NCBI RefSeq assembly: GCF_042610375.1
Contig: NZ_JBGJZL010000009.1
Span: 1 to 64,000, forward strand
Length of the DNA: 64,000 bases
Direction of reading: 5' to 3'
From: CTSoil-075 sp042610375
GTDB lineage: Bacteria; Bacillota; Negativicutes; DSM-13327
A program made the position numbers and the translations under genes. Positions 8,015 through 16,875 of this stretch are shown piece after piece (position 1 is the first letter of the stretch; every line of letters starts with the position of its first letter). The notes below the pieces were generated by a model, which was given only the letters and a program-made list of their open reading frames with translations, ran no database searches and was not told where the DNA came from.

Positions 8015-9532
8015 ATGAGCCAGCGAATTGCGATTATTGATTTAGGATCAAACTCTGCCCGCTTGATTATTGTAGAAATCTATCAAAATCGAGCTTACAA
8101 TCTCATCTACCATCAAAAAGAGACTATACGTCTCAGCCAAGATGCAGATAAAAGCCGACAACTACAACCTGATGCTATGGAGCGTGCCATGGTCCTACTA
8201 CAAAATTTTTCTAATGTCTGCAAGTTACATCAAGTCACTAAAATTTTAGCCGTTGGTACAGCAGCTTTGCGCAATGCTGAAAATGGTTCTGAATTTGTAA
8301 GAGCCGTTCAACAAGAGACAGGCATTGTCATTAAAATCATTAGTGGTGAAACAGAAGCTAAGCTCGGCTATATTGGAGCTATCAATACTCTTAGCGTTAC
8401 CGATGCAGTATTATTTGACTTAGGTGGAGGCAGCATAGAACTCACATTAATAAAAAATCGCAAAGCCGAAAAATTTATTAGTTTGCCTTTTGGCGCTGTA
8501 ACTTTGACAGAACGTTTTAATTTGCAAAATAAAGTCAGCGAAACACAATTAAATAATCTAGATAAATTTATTACACAACAACTTGATAAAATACCTTGGT
8601 TAAAAAACTTAGGAATTCCTCTTATTGGTATTGGCGGAACAGCCAGAGCCATAGGCAAAATGGAACAAAAACGTAATAATTATCCCTTACTCAAACTTCA
8701 TAATTATCGTACCAGTTCGATTGCATTTGACCTATTATGGGCCGATGTCAAAGCCATGTCTTTTGATCAGCGCCGTAAAATTCCTGGGCTGAGCAATGAT
8801 CGAGCTGATATCATTCTCTCAGGCTTAGCAATTGTTAAAAATTTATTCAGTGAAGTTGAAAGCACCCAGCTCATTGTTAGCAGCTGCGGCGTGCGCGAAG
8901 GATTATTTCTACAGTATTATCTTTCCCAAGATGGCCAAACGGAAGCATTGGCTGATCCACTTATACAAAGTACACATAATACGTTATTATCCTACAATGC
9001 CAATACTGACCACGCCTATCATGTGGCCAAACTAGCTAATCAGTTATTTGATGATTGGCAAGAAGCTCTAAACCTAACATCCACTGATAAAGCACTATTA
9101 CAAGTAGCCGCCGTTCTTCATGATGTTGGTATTAGTATTAACTATTACGACCACGCTCGTCACAGCACTTATTTAATTGAAAATGCTCGTCTATTTGGCC
9201 TTTCCCATCGGGAGCAAATCATGACATCTCTTATTGCTGGTTGGCATCACGGTTATTCATCTAAAAATTCCTACACTAAAATTTATAGTGAATTTTTAGA
9301 TGAAGAAAACTGGCAGACAGCTCGCAAGCTAGCTCTACTATTAGCATTAGCAGAAAGTCTTGATAGTACACAACGGCAAAGTGTGGAAAATATAACTACA
9401 GTCTTTGCAAAAAAAGAAACGCATCTACTTTTAACAACGAATCAACCTATACCTATTGAATTACAAGCAATTAAAAAACATAGTAAGTGGTTTAAAAAAG
9501 AAACAGGTTTTGAATTAATCGTTAAGAACTAG
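8015..9532 (+). CDS. ppx: Ppx/GppA exopolyphosphatase with HD domain
   Basis: A 505-residue exopolyphosphatase/pppGpp hydrolase-type protein. The N-terminal ASKHA fold shows the phosphate loops IIDLGSNSARL (residues 6-16) and FDLGGGSIEL (about 132-141), with a third glycine loop GIGGTARA. The C-terminal part is an HD-like domain (VAAVLHDVGI, then DHARHSTYL), as in long Ppx proteins. AAGGAG precedes the start at a good distance. It is paired head-to-head with ppk and probably hydrolyses polyphosphate from the chain end. Confidence 0.93.
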   Translation: MSQRIAIIDLGSNSARLIIVEIYQNRAYNLIYHQKETIRLSQDADKSRQLQPDAMERAMVLLQNFSNVCKLHQVTKILAVGTAALRNAENGSEFVRAVQQETGIVIKIISGETEAKLGYIGAINTLSVTDAVLFDLGGGSIELTLIKNRKAEKFISLPFGAVTLTERFNLQNKVSETQLNNLDKFITQQLDKIPWLKNLGIPLIGIGGTARAIGKMEQKRNNYPLLKLHNYRTSSIAFDLLWADVKAMSFDQRRKIPGLSNDRADIILSGLAIVKNLFSEVESTQLIVSSCGVREGLFLQYYLSQDGQTEALADPLIQSTHNTLLSYNANTDHAYHVAKLANQLFDDWQEALNLTSTDKALLQVAAVLHDVGISINYYDHARHSTYLIENARLFGLSHREQIMTSLIAGWHHGYSSKNSYTKIYSEFLDEENWQTARKLALLLALAESLDSTQRQSVENITTVFAKKETHLLLTTNQPIPIELQAIKKHSKWFKKETGFELIVKN

Positions 9533-9538
9533 CACTCT

Positions 9539-9569
9539 AAAAAACACAGCTCATCGGCTGTGTTTTTTT
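9539..9569 (+). terminator. Terminator of ppx
   Basis: AAAACACAGC-TCATCG-GCTGTGTTTTTTT, a textbook rho-independent hairpin directly after the stop codon. Confidence 0.93.
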
Positions 9570-9726
9570 ATTTAGATTCTTTTATCACCATTGTGTTTTA
9601 TAAATAGGTTGGGAATGGGGTATCTTATAACCATACAGCATCTTAAAGCCAAAACATCTTCTTACTTTTTTTTATTAAATATTATAAAATGAACTTATGG
9701 ATTTGTTAAAAGGAGGCTATATCACT

Positions 9727-10785
9727 ATGTTCTTTAATATAGTAAGCAACCTTAGCCTTATCAATCCCTTCGTACGTCAAGTATTTCCTCGTGTAAACTT
9801 AGAACTTGCCCATTGGGCTAATTACGCAAGTTCTCACGCTTGCCCCGAACTCAAAGAACAGGCACTCTCAAGTATTGAGTATAAAAGATTTCACTGCCAG
9901 GGCGGCAGCATTTATAGTTTATATTGGGGCGTACCCACCAATGACTTCATAAGGCTAGTCGTCGCCCTCCAAACCATCAGTGATTACTTAGATAATTTAT
10001 GTGACCGCACTGGCATCACTGATGAACAAGCGTTTCGACAATTACATCTAGCCATGACAGACGCTCTTGACTCCGCGGCTCTTCCACAGGATTACTATGC
10101 CTTTTATCCATTAAAAAACGATGGAGGGTACCTTACAACCCTTGTAAAAACTTGCCAAGATGAACTTATAAAATTACCTTCTTACCAGTTAGTAAAGACA
10201 GAACTCCTCAAATTTGCTCGCCTTTATAGTGATTTACAAACATACAAACACCTAGATCCTAGAATTCGAGAATCAAAAATGATCAACTGGATACAACGCA
10301 ATCATCACGATGATCAGATTACAGACTGGGAATTCGCAGCCGCAACTGGCTCTACCCTCGGCATGTTCATGTTGTGCGCTGCTGCTAGTGATAAAAACCT
10401 TACAACCAGCACAGTTACACAAATTTCTGCAGCTTATTTTCCTTGGATTAACGGCCTGCACATATTGCTCGACTATTTCATTGATGCCAATGAAGATTTA
10501 ACCAATGGTGATCTGAATTTTGTCACTTATTATACTGATCAATCTCAAATGTTATCACATTTAACTCTTTTTACTGAACAAGCTTTGGATCAAGCCCGAA
10601 CTCTGTCTCAGCCTCTTTTTCATAAAACCGTCGTTCAAGGGCTACTAGCAATGTATCTTTCAGATCCTAAGACGAATAGCCTTAAGGAGCAAACTGTGAA
10701 AAAAGCATTACTGAAAAAAGCAGGCAACTATACGACTTTCATGTATTTGCTCTGTAAACTTCTACGTTTTCTTAAAAAATTGTAA
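9727..10785 (+). CDS. DUF2600 protein, tetraprenyl-beta-curcumene synthase-like
   Basis: A 352-residue all-helical protein of the DUF2600 family, whose B. subtilis member YtpB cyclises C35 prenyl diphosphate to tetraprenyl-beta-curcumene, a precursor of spore-associated sesquarterpenes. Family features are YWGVPTNDFIRLVVALQTISDYLDNLCDRTG (an acidic metal-binding DYLDNLCD-type motif near residue 100) and HILLDYFIDANEDL near residue 255. The ATG at 9727 is used because AAAGGAGG is 10 nt upstream; a longer frame begins at 9697. The partner cyclase (SqhC) and C35 prenyl synthase are not in the window, so the product is uncertain. Confidence 0.85.
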   Translation: MFFNIVSNLSLINPFVRQVFPRVNLELAHWANYASSHACPELKEQALSSIEYKRFHCQGGSIYSLYWGVPTNDFIRLVVALQTISDYLDNLCDRTGITDEQAFRQLHLAMTDALDSAALPQDYYAFYPLKNDGGYLTTLVKTCQDELIKLPSYQLVKTELLKFARLYSDLQTYKHLDPRIRESKMINWIQRNHHDDQITDWEFAAATGSTLGMFMLCAAASDKNLTTSTVTQISAAYFPWINGLHILLDYFIDANEDLTNGDLNFVTYYTDQSQMLSHLTLFTEQALDQARTLSQPLFHKTVVQGLLAMYLSDPKTNSLKEQTVKKALLKKAGNYTTFMYLLCKLLRFLKKL

Positions 10786-10823
10786 AAAAAATCCTGAGTG
10801 CCAGAAATGCACTCAGGATTTTA
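10784..10823. terminator. Bidirectional terminator between convergent genes
   Basis: AATCCTGAGTG-n9-CACTCAGGATT with A-run on the left and T-run on the right; it serves the DUF2600 gene and the convergent peptidase gene. Confidence 0.9.
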
Positions 10824-10827
10824 CTGT

Positions 10828-11955
10828 TTATTTTTTCATTGTTCCTGCTGTTTTAATGAGTGAGATCACGAGTTCAGCACTATTATATAAATCAATTTCT
10901 TTAATGTACTCATCAGCAGTATGTACTTTATTCATGCCTACACCCAACACTGCCGTCGGTACACCATAATTATTAAAGAAGTTCGCATCACTGCCACCAC
11001 CAGTCGCTTTAACAACTGGGATTAAGCCAATATTTTTGCTCGCATCAACAGCTAAAGTCACAACTGGAGCATCTTCAGTAAGTACATAAGGCCCATAAGA
11101 TTGTCTTACAATCACTTCAGCACGACCACCATGGCTTGCCACGACTCTCTCAAAAGTTTCTTTCATATGATGAGTCTGAGTTTCTAGCTTTTCCATGTTG
11201 CGGCTACGGGCTTCACACTTGATCTCGACTTTATCAGGTACAATATTCGTTGCAACTCCGCCACTAATTATGCCAATATTCGCCGTAGTTTCAAAATCAA
11301 TTCGTCCATATTTTAGCTCGGCCAAGGCAGCACCTGCCACCACAATGGCGTTAATGCCTTCTTCTGGTGCAATACCCGCATGAGCTTTTTTACCATGTAC
11401 GATTGCGATAATATTATTTTGACCAGGAGCCATATTAATAATCTCACCAGGCGCACCGCTAGAATCAAGAGCATAACCAAAATCAGCTTTTAATAAAGAT
11501 GGTTCCATATTTTTTGCACCGTTTAAACCACCCTCTTCTGCCACTGTAAAGACGATTTGCAAAGGACCATGAGGAATTTTTTTTTCGACAATCACGCGTA
11601 AAGCCTCTAGGATTGCAGCAATTCCCGCTTTATCATCTGCACCAAGAATGGTGTCCCCAACGGACGTAATAATCCCATCCTTAAGCACTGGCTCAATTCC
11701 CCCACAAGGTTCAACACAATCCATATGAGCACTCAGCATCAAAGTTGGAGCTCCCTGGATCGTCCCCTCGATGTAAGCAATAAGATTACCACAATTGCCA
11801 CCAATTTTTTCTCCAGTATTATCCTCAAAAACTTCCATACCTAATGCTGTTAACCGTCCCTTAAGAACATCCGCCACCTGGCGTTCAGCTTTGGTGGAGC
11901 ATCTAATTTTTACTAACTCAAAAAACTCAGCTAACATACGTTCTTTATTAACCAT
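10828..11955 (-). CDS. PepT-like M20 family metallopeptidase
   Basis: A 375-residue co-catalytic zinc peptidase of the PepT-like (tripeptidase T-related) M20 group. Metal and catalytic motifs are MLSAHMDCV (His and Asp ligands), ILGADDKAGIAAIL (bridging Asp), FTVAEEGGLNGAK (catalytic/ligand Glu pair), YALDSSG and a late His in VHTADEYI. The dimerisation domain (IVHGKKAHAGIAPEEG) is present. Two ATGs abut (11958 and 11955); the second has better spacing from AGGAGG. Probably a cytoplasmic di/tripeptidase; substrate not predictable. Confidence 0.9.
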   Translation of the reverse strand: MVNKERMLAEFFELVKIRCSTKAERQVADVLKGRLTALGMEVFEDNTGEKIGGNCGNLIAYIEGTIQGAPTLMLSAHMDCVEPCGGIEPVLKDGIITSVGDTILGADDKAGIAAILEALRVIVEKKIPHGPLQIVFTVAEEGGLNGAKNMEPSLLKADFGYALDSSGAPGEIINMAPGQNNIIAIVHGKKAHAGIAPEEGINAIVVAGAALAELKYGRIDFETTANIGIISGGVATNIVPDKVEIKCEARSRNMEKLETQTHHMKETFERVVASHGGRAEVIVRQSYGPYVLTEDAPVVTLAVDASKNIGLIPVVKATGGGSDANFFNNYGVPTAVLGVGMNKVHTADEYIKEIDLYNSAELVISLIKTAGTMKK

Positions 11956-12131
11956 CATTTATACCTCCTGCTCTATGTACATATTTGTACCTTTGTTATA
12001 CTAAAACTTCCACTTATCATTAATTTCACATAAAACATAGTATTCCTGCTATTATTATAATTAAAACATATTTATATCCCTAAATCTCATTAAATTAAAT
12101 AGAACCCAATACACAATTCATGGAGGTACAT

Positions 12132-13298
12132 ATGGCAAATACTCAACATCGGTGGATCCTTCATATTGACATGGATGCTTATTTTGCTTCAATTGAACAA
12201 CGCGACCACCCTGCCTATCGTGATAAACCAGTCATTATCGGCGGCCTCAGCGGCAGGGGTGTAGTTTCCACAGCATCCTACGAAGCAAGAGTATACGGAG
12301 TTCGATCAGCAATGCCAATGACCGAAGCTCGTCGACGTTGTCCAGAAGGAATCTTTCTGATGCCTAATATGGATAAATATGCTTACGTTTCTGATCAGAT
12401 TCGTCATATCTTTGAAGATTTCTCTCCTTTAGTAGAACCTCTATCAATGGATGAAGCCTTTCTCGACGTGACTGGAATGGAATACCTTTATCCTGATGCC
12501 ACCGATATAGCGCGTCAAATTAAAGCTAAAATCAAGAATGAAATTAACTTGACAGCTTCTGCCGGAGTAGCGACCAATAAGTTTCTTGCCAAACTAGCTT
12601 CCGATCTACAAAAACCAAATGGCTTAGTCACAATCCATCCAGGCGAGGAAATATCCTTACTCGCCCCTATGCCAGTACACAAGCTATGGGGAGTCGGTCA
12701 TGCAACAGCCAACCTATTAAAAAAACTCCAAATTGAAACGATCAATGATTTTCGCCATGCTGATATTAAACTACTCGAACATCACTTAGGCATAGGCGCC
12801 ATCGACTTATATAATCTAGCATGGGGACGAGATAGCCGTCCTGTCATCCCTGACCGAGAAGCTAAATCAATCGGCAACGAAAACACCTTTGAAAGAGATT
12901 TACGGTCACTAGATGAAATTAAAGGAGTACTGATCGCCCTTTCTGAAAAATTAGGGTGGCGGTTGAGGAAGGTAGGTCTTTGGGGACGAACAATCACTCT
13001 CAAGATTCGATTTTCCTCCTTCCGCACAGTGACTCGCAGCATCACTCTCCCATCAGCGATCTCCTTGGATGAAAAAATTTATCAAACTGCTTGCGAAATG
13101 CTACAGAAAATCCCTCTTCATGAAGGCGTTCGCTTACTGGGCATTACGGTGTCTAAGCTAGGTCATGGCAGCGGCCAGCTTTCTCTTTTTGATGAAAGCA
13201 AGGAAAGCAACGAACGACAAGAAAAAATAACGGCCGTGATGGATAAACTGAAAGATAAATTTGGCGAAAGAATCATTACTCGCGGACGAGTCAAGTAA
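12132..13298 (+). CDS. dinB: DNA polymerase IV
   Basis: A 388-residue Y-family translesion polymerase. Catalytic acidic motifs are HIDMDAYFASIEQ (start) and SMDEAFLDV (about residue 103). The thumb helix-hairpin-helix (WGVGHATANLLKKLQI) and the little-finger domain follow, and the tail LSLFDE resembles the beta-clamp binding motif (QLSLF). The ATG at 12132 is used since the first in-frame ATG (12120) overlaps the GGAGG ribosome site. I saw no LexA box (CGAAC-n4-GTTCG) upstream. Confidence 0.96.
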   Translation: MANTQHRWILHIDMDAYFASIEQRDHPAYRDKPVIIGGLSGRGVVSTASYEARVYGVRSAMPMTEARRRCPEGIFLMPNMDKYAYVSDQIRHIFEDFSPLVEPLSMDEAFLDVTGMEYLYPDATDIARQIKAKIKNEINLTASAGVATNKFLAKLASDLQKPNGLVTIHPGEEISLLAPMPVHKLWGVGHATANLLKKLQIETINDFRHADIKLLEHHLGIGAIDLYNLAWGRDSRPVIPDREAKSIGNENTFERDLRSLDEIKGVLIALSEKLGWRLRKVGLWGRTITLKIRFSSFRTVTRSITLPSAISLDEKIYQTACEMLQKIPLHEGVRLLGITVSKLGHGSGQLSLFDESKESNERQEKITAVMDKLKDKFGERIITRGRVK

Positions 13299-13302
13299 AC
13301 TC

Positions 13303-13335
13303 AAAAGTCCCATACCAGACTGGTATGGGACTTTT
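13303..13335. terminator. Bidirectional terminator after dinB
   Basis: Perfect arms AAAAGTCCCATACCAG and CTGGTATGGGACTTTT separated by one base; it can serve both dinB and the convergent NRAMP gene. Confidence 0.92.
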
Positions 13336-13347
13336 AACGTAAATCTT

Positions 13348-14625
13348 TTATAATCCGAGATATCCCATCATGCTATCCAACAAGGTGGGCGCAACTGTCG
13401 AAATCAACAACAACAGAGTTAATATAATTAACACAATCGTAAATGCCCATGAAACAACATTATATCCTGTAGAATTTTTATGCTTGCCCATGATTGTCTC
13501 ATTACTAGCAATGAGCACCATGAAAATCAAAATAGGAGGAAGTAATACTCCATTGATGACTTGGGATGCTAACATAACATTGTACAAGGATAAACCAGGC
13601 CATAGTGCAATACCTGCACCGAGTACAATCAGCACGGTGTAGATTGAAAAAAACACAGGTGCTTCTTTTGAATTTTTACTTACACCGCTTTCAAAACCAA
13701 AAGCTTCACAAACAGCATAGGCCGTACTCAGAGGCAAGATGAAAGCTGCAAGCATGGAGGCACCGAGGAGTCCAAAAGAAAATAACATACTTGCATATTT
13801 CCCGGCTAAAGGTTCTAGAGCGACTGCTGCATCTTTCACTGTTTCAATTGAGATTTGATTGGAATAGAGGGTAGCTGCTGTCGTCACAATGATAAAAAAG
13901 GCAATGAGCCATGTGAAAAAAGCACCTAACATGACATCCCAAAAGACATATCGATATTCTTTCGCCGTAATGCCTTTATCCACAACGGCTGCTTGAATAT
14001 AAAACTGACCCCAGGGAGTAATCGTTGTTCCAATAACACCAATTGCCATCATCAAAAATTCAGAATCCCGAGCGAAGGTAGGAGTCACGCTGGCAAGCAT
14101 CACTTCTTCCCAAGGAGGGTTTATAATCACGCCTGACACAATATAGCTCAAAAATGTGGCACATAACATAAAAAATATTTTCTCAATCCGCGTATAGTCA
14201 CCTTTTAAAACTAGCCACCATACCAGAAAAGCCATGATTGGTACTGAAATAAATTTACTCACACCAAAAATTTCAAAACTCGTTGCAATGCCAGAAAATT
14301 CCGATGCTGTAGTGCCAATATTTGCGATTAATAAAACAATCATAGCAAAGAAGGTCCATTTCACACCAAATAGCTCTCGAATTAAATCTGATAAACCACG
14401 ACCGGTCACAGCCCCCGTCCGAGCTGAAATTTCTTGGGCAATCGCCAGACAAACACTACTAATTAATACTGTAAATAATAATCCATATCCATATTTTGCA
14501 CCTGCAGCTGCATAAGTAGCAATACCACCGGCATCATTATCAGCAAAAGCCGTTACAACTCCCGGTCCCATGACAGACAAAAATAAGCCCAAACGAACAC
14601 GCATACTTTTGATCATATTCATCAT
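13348..14625 (-). CDS. NRAMP-related divalent metal (probably Mg2+) transporter
   Basis: A 425-residue membrane protein with NRAMP fold (11 or so segments). Classical NRAMP transporters of Mn2+/Fe2+ carry DPGN in helix 1 and a metal-binding Met in helix 6 (MPH). Here helix 1 reads NDAGG (Asp31 kept, Asn replaced by Gly34) and helix 6 reads TPWGQ (Met replaced by Thr203). Loss of the soft Met ligand is the hallmark of NRAMP-related magnesium transporters. The ATG at 14625 overlaps the stop of the upstream MgtE-N gene (TAATG), so translation is coupled, and an M-box riboswitch heads the operon. Mg2+ is therefore the best guess for substrate. Confidence 0.88.
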   Translation of the reverse strand: MMNMIKSMRVRLGLFLSVMGPGVVTAFADNDAGGIATYAAAGAKYGYGLLFTVLISSVCLAIAQEISARTGAVTGRGLSDLIRELFGVKWTFFAMIVLLIANIGTTASEFSGIATSFEIFGVSKFISVPIMAFLVWWLVLKGDYTRIEKIFFMLCATFLSYIVSGVIINPPWEEVMLASVTPTFARDSEFLMMAIGVIGTTITPWGQFYIQAAVVDKGITAKEYRYVFWDVMLGAFFTWLIAFFIIVTTAATLYSNQISIETVKDAAVALEPLAGKYASMLFSFGLLGASMLAAFILPLSTAYAVCEAFGFESGVSKNSKEAPVFFSIYTVLIVLGAGIALWPGLSLYNVMLASQVINGVLLPPILIFMVLIASNETIMGKHKNSTGYNVVSWAFTIVLIILTLLLLISTVAPTLLDSMMGYLGL

Positions 14626-15923
14626 TATCGTCCCCGACCTCCCCACTTGCTCAACGCAAACCACGAATAAGTATCAAGCTTACCTCGTTCAGGTATCAAG
14701 ATGTCGATAATATCATCCACCGTCACAATTCCCAAGATAATACCTTGTTCATCAATAACTGGTACAGCCAGTAACCCATACTTATTGATTACATCTGCAA
14801 CCCGTTGATGATCATCCTCAGGCTGTACTGTAACGAGTTTAGTATGCATCAATTCTCGTAATGTTGCGCTAGGTGATGCTACAATCAATTCACGCAAGGA
14901 CAAAACGCCTTGCAAATGTTCTTCTTGATCAATGACATAGAGATAATAAATTGTTTCGGCTTCCGGTGCTAGTTTGCGCAATTGATTAATCACTTCTTCA
15001 GGAGTCAAATCGGCAGAAAATGCAATAAATTCCGTTGTCATCAATGCGCCCGCAGTTCCCTCCTCATATTGCATGAGTTCTCGCACTTCTTCAGCATCGT
15101 CTTCTTCCATCAATTTAAGTAAGCCTTCTGACTTCTCTGCAGTCAATTCGACTAAAATATCTGCCGCTTCATCTGGCGCCATTTCCTCCAGCAAATCAGA
15201 GGCACGTTGCTCATCCATTTGTTCAATAATTTCTACCTGGGCATCCAAATCCATCTCAGTTAATGCATCAACAGCTTGTTGATCATCTAAATTATCAATA
15301 AAATTGGCTCTACGCTTATAATCCATATCTTCAAGTAAATCAGCAATATCCGCAGGATGAAGTTCGCTGACCTGCTGCTTTTCATGATTAAGTTGTAAAT
15401 TAGAGTTCCAACTTTCAAGAGGTTTAATATATTGCCAGCCCAACAGGTTATTATTATAGCTTTTAAATAAAAATTCCAATCCTAAACGGCGAAAAAGCCC
15501 TCGCACACCAATGTCAACAGCAACTAAAATCATCCGTTGAATGTTTTCCTGAATGACCCATGACAAGGTAATATCATTAACCCTTACAATTTTAGAACCT
15601 TTTAAATCGATAATTTGTTTATCAAGTAGCCACTTACTAATAAAAATATCCGTTTCATGCAAGGGTACAGTTTTATCTATAATAAAGTTTTCTTTCAGTC
15701 TGACTTCCTTGTAACTACAGCGATCAATCTGATCAATAGGAATCAGTTCCTGTATATTTTTAGCATACTTGATTCCCACAATTTGAGGATAAGCTCCATC
15801 CCAACGCACAGCCATATCCCTTATCTTACCAGCTTTGCGACCGCTTTTATCATAGATAGGTTTACCTAACAACTGACTAAAATAAAACTCTCCTAAAATT
15901 TTAAATTGGTTCACATGATTCAT
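14625..15923 (-). CDS. Soluble MgtE N-domain/CBS sensor protein with PRC-barrel-like N-terminus
   Basis: A 432-residue cytoplasmic protein. Residues about 12-80 look like a PRC-barrel (LLGKPIYDKSGRKAGKIRDM). Residues about 185-290 are the MgtE N superhelix of acidic repeats (LHPADIADLLEDM, then LTEMDLDAQVEIIEQM, LLEEMAPDEAADIL). Two CBS domains follow (about 300-350 and 360-420). The five-helix MgtE channel domain is absent. In MgtE these modules bind Mg2+ and close the channel when it is abundant; here they probably gate the co-encoded NRAMP-type transporter. The ribosome site (AGAAGGAGGG) lies inside the end of the small leader ORF. Confidence 0.9.
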   Translation of the reverse strand: MNHVNQFKILGEFYFSQLLGKPIYDKSGRKAGKIRDMAVRWDGAYPQIVGIKYAKNIQELIPIDQIDRCSYKEVRLKENFIIDKTVPLHETDIFISKWLLDKQIIDLKGSKIVRVNDITLSWVIQENIQRMILVAVDIGVRGLFRRLGLEFLFKSYNNNLLGWQYIKPLESWNSNLQLNHEKQQVSELHPADIADLLEDMDYKRRANFIDNLDDQQAVDALTEMDLDAQVEIIEQMDEQRASDLLEEMAPDEAADILVELTAEKSEGLLKLMEEDDAEEVRELMQYEEGTAGALMTTEFIAFSADLTPEEVINQLRKLAPEAETIYYLYVIDQEEHLQGVLSLRELIVASPSATLRELMHTKLVTVQPEDDHQRVADVINKYGLLAVPVIDEQGIILGIVTVDDIIDILIPERGKLDTYSWFALSKWGGRGR

Positions 15924-15926
15924 AGT

Positions 15927-16031
15927 TTAGCCCTCCTTCTTTTGCTGGACTCCATTCACTGTCCATACACAGACAGAGCAATCCAGAACTTTCATTAATC
16001 CATTGTCACTATCCTCAGGATCGGAATCCAT
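15927..16031 (-). CDS. 34-residue acidic leader ORF in the Mg2+ operon
   Basis: ATG at 16031 follows a near-perfect ribosome site (TAGGAGGTG, 4-6 nt spacing). The product begins MDSDPEDSDNG, five acidic residues and one proline in the first nine, and continues with a Cys-x2-Cys (DCSVC) and a basic end (QQKKEG). It lies after the M-box terminator and ends 3 nt before the sensor gene start, with that gene's ribosome site inside its last codons. Its composition and place recall E. coli MgtL, an acidic/proline leader (MEPDP) whose translation fails at low Mg2+ and so turns on mgtA. Function here is inferred, and no homologue is recognised; it could instead be a small functional protein. Confidence 0.7.
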   Translation of the reverse strand: MDSDPEDSDNGLMKVLDCSVCVWTVNGVQQKKEG

Positions 16032-16162
16032 AAAACACCTCCTATTGCAATATCTATATCTTTCCCCACTATTGGAGATAAGAAGACTTGATTCAAATAA
16101 AGTTTTGACTCCTCCGAATCTCAGTCCCTCGTATTAGGGGTATAACGATTGGATAAATGGGC

Positions 16163-16197
16163 AAAATTAAAAGACCCCCTAAAAGTAGAAGGTCTTC
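16163..16197 (-). terminator. Regulated terminator of the M-box
   Basis: On the minus strand AAGACC...GGTCTTTTAATTTT forms an intrinsic terminator. Its 5' arm overlaps GACCTTC (near 16187-16195), which can instead pair with GAAGGTC just 3' of the aptamer (near 16219-16227) to form an antiterminator. The two pairings exclude each other, as expected for transcriptional control by Mg2+. Confidence 0.8.
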
Positions 16198-16218
16198 CCG
16201 TGTATCTGTAATAATAGC

Positions 16219-16390
16219 TGACCTTCCCCCTCGTTGAGCTTTAGCACTGTATAACGTAGAGATTCTAAAAAATGTACTCAGCTACGTTAAGTAAAACCTT
16301 AATCCGGTAGTACCTGTTATACCCATTGGCGTCTTTCGACGTTTCCGGGCAGTAGCCTGTGTTTATACAGGAGCCTCACCTAACAAAGAA
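16219..16390 (-). ncRNA. M-box (ykoK/mgtE leader) magnesium riboswitch
   Basis: The minus strand carries the conserved M-box segments in order: GTTAGGTGAGGCTCCTGTA (from 16384), GGCTACTGCCC, GACGCCAATGGGT, a variable arm, then ACAGTGCTAAAGCTC (near 16235-16250). These match the B. subtilis mgtE leader closely. The aptamer compacts with several Mg2+ ions; in the folded state the downstream antiterminator is lost and transcription stops. It controls the leader ORF, sensor and NRAMP-type transporter. Confidence 0.95.
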
Positions 16391-16536
16391 ATCATATATA
16401 CTTTTTCTTCTTAAGAGTAGCATTTAATTTCATCAAATGCAATCATAATCTTTTCTTAAAATGTTAATTAAATGTTAATTATGCAACAAACGCCTTTATC
16501 TTGTTGCCAAGATAAAGGCGTTCAAATTTGAATGAA

Positions 16537-16627
16537 TGGCGGAGCGACAGGGATTCGAACCCTGGCAGGCCTTACGACCTCTAACGATTTAGCAAACCGT
16601 CCTCTTGAGCCGCTTGAGTATCGCTCC
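16537..16627 (-). tRNA. tRNA-Ser(GCT)
   Basis: Class II tRNA. Anticodon loop TTGCTAA between ACGGT/ACCGT strands gives GCT (AGC/AGU codons). Acceptor GGAGCGA/TCGCTCC, encoded CCA at 16537-16539. Confidence 0.97.
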
Positions 16628-16639
16628 ATAATTATTAGA

Positions 16640-16729
16640 TGGCGGAGGGGGTGGGATTCGAACCCACGGATCCCTTTCAAGATCGCTGGTTTTCAAGACC
16701 AGTTCCTTAAACCGCTCGGACACCCCTCC
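16640..16729 (-). tRNA. tRNA-Ser(TGA)
   Basis: Class II tRNA. Anticodon stem-loop CTGGT-CTTGAAA-ACCAG gives TGA (UCA and, by wobble, other UCN). Acceptor GGAGGGG/CCCCTCC, encoded CCA at 16640-16642. With the three others in the window it completes the serine set. Confidence 0.97.
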
Positions 16730-16875
16730 GAGCTCGACAACACATTTACTATTATATCAGTAAATTTTAGTATCGTCAATATTTTTTCAGATATTTTTTT
16801 GAGTTTTTTTAATGTTTCTCAAAATCAAATCCTCTAATAGTATATCAAACTTTATTTTTAAAATCAAGTTATTTT

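Noticed and set aside
12000..12131. LexA box before dinB
   Set aside because: No CGAAC-n4-GTTCG site could be found between the peptidase and dinB starts.
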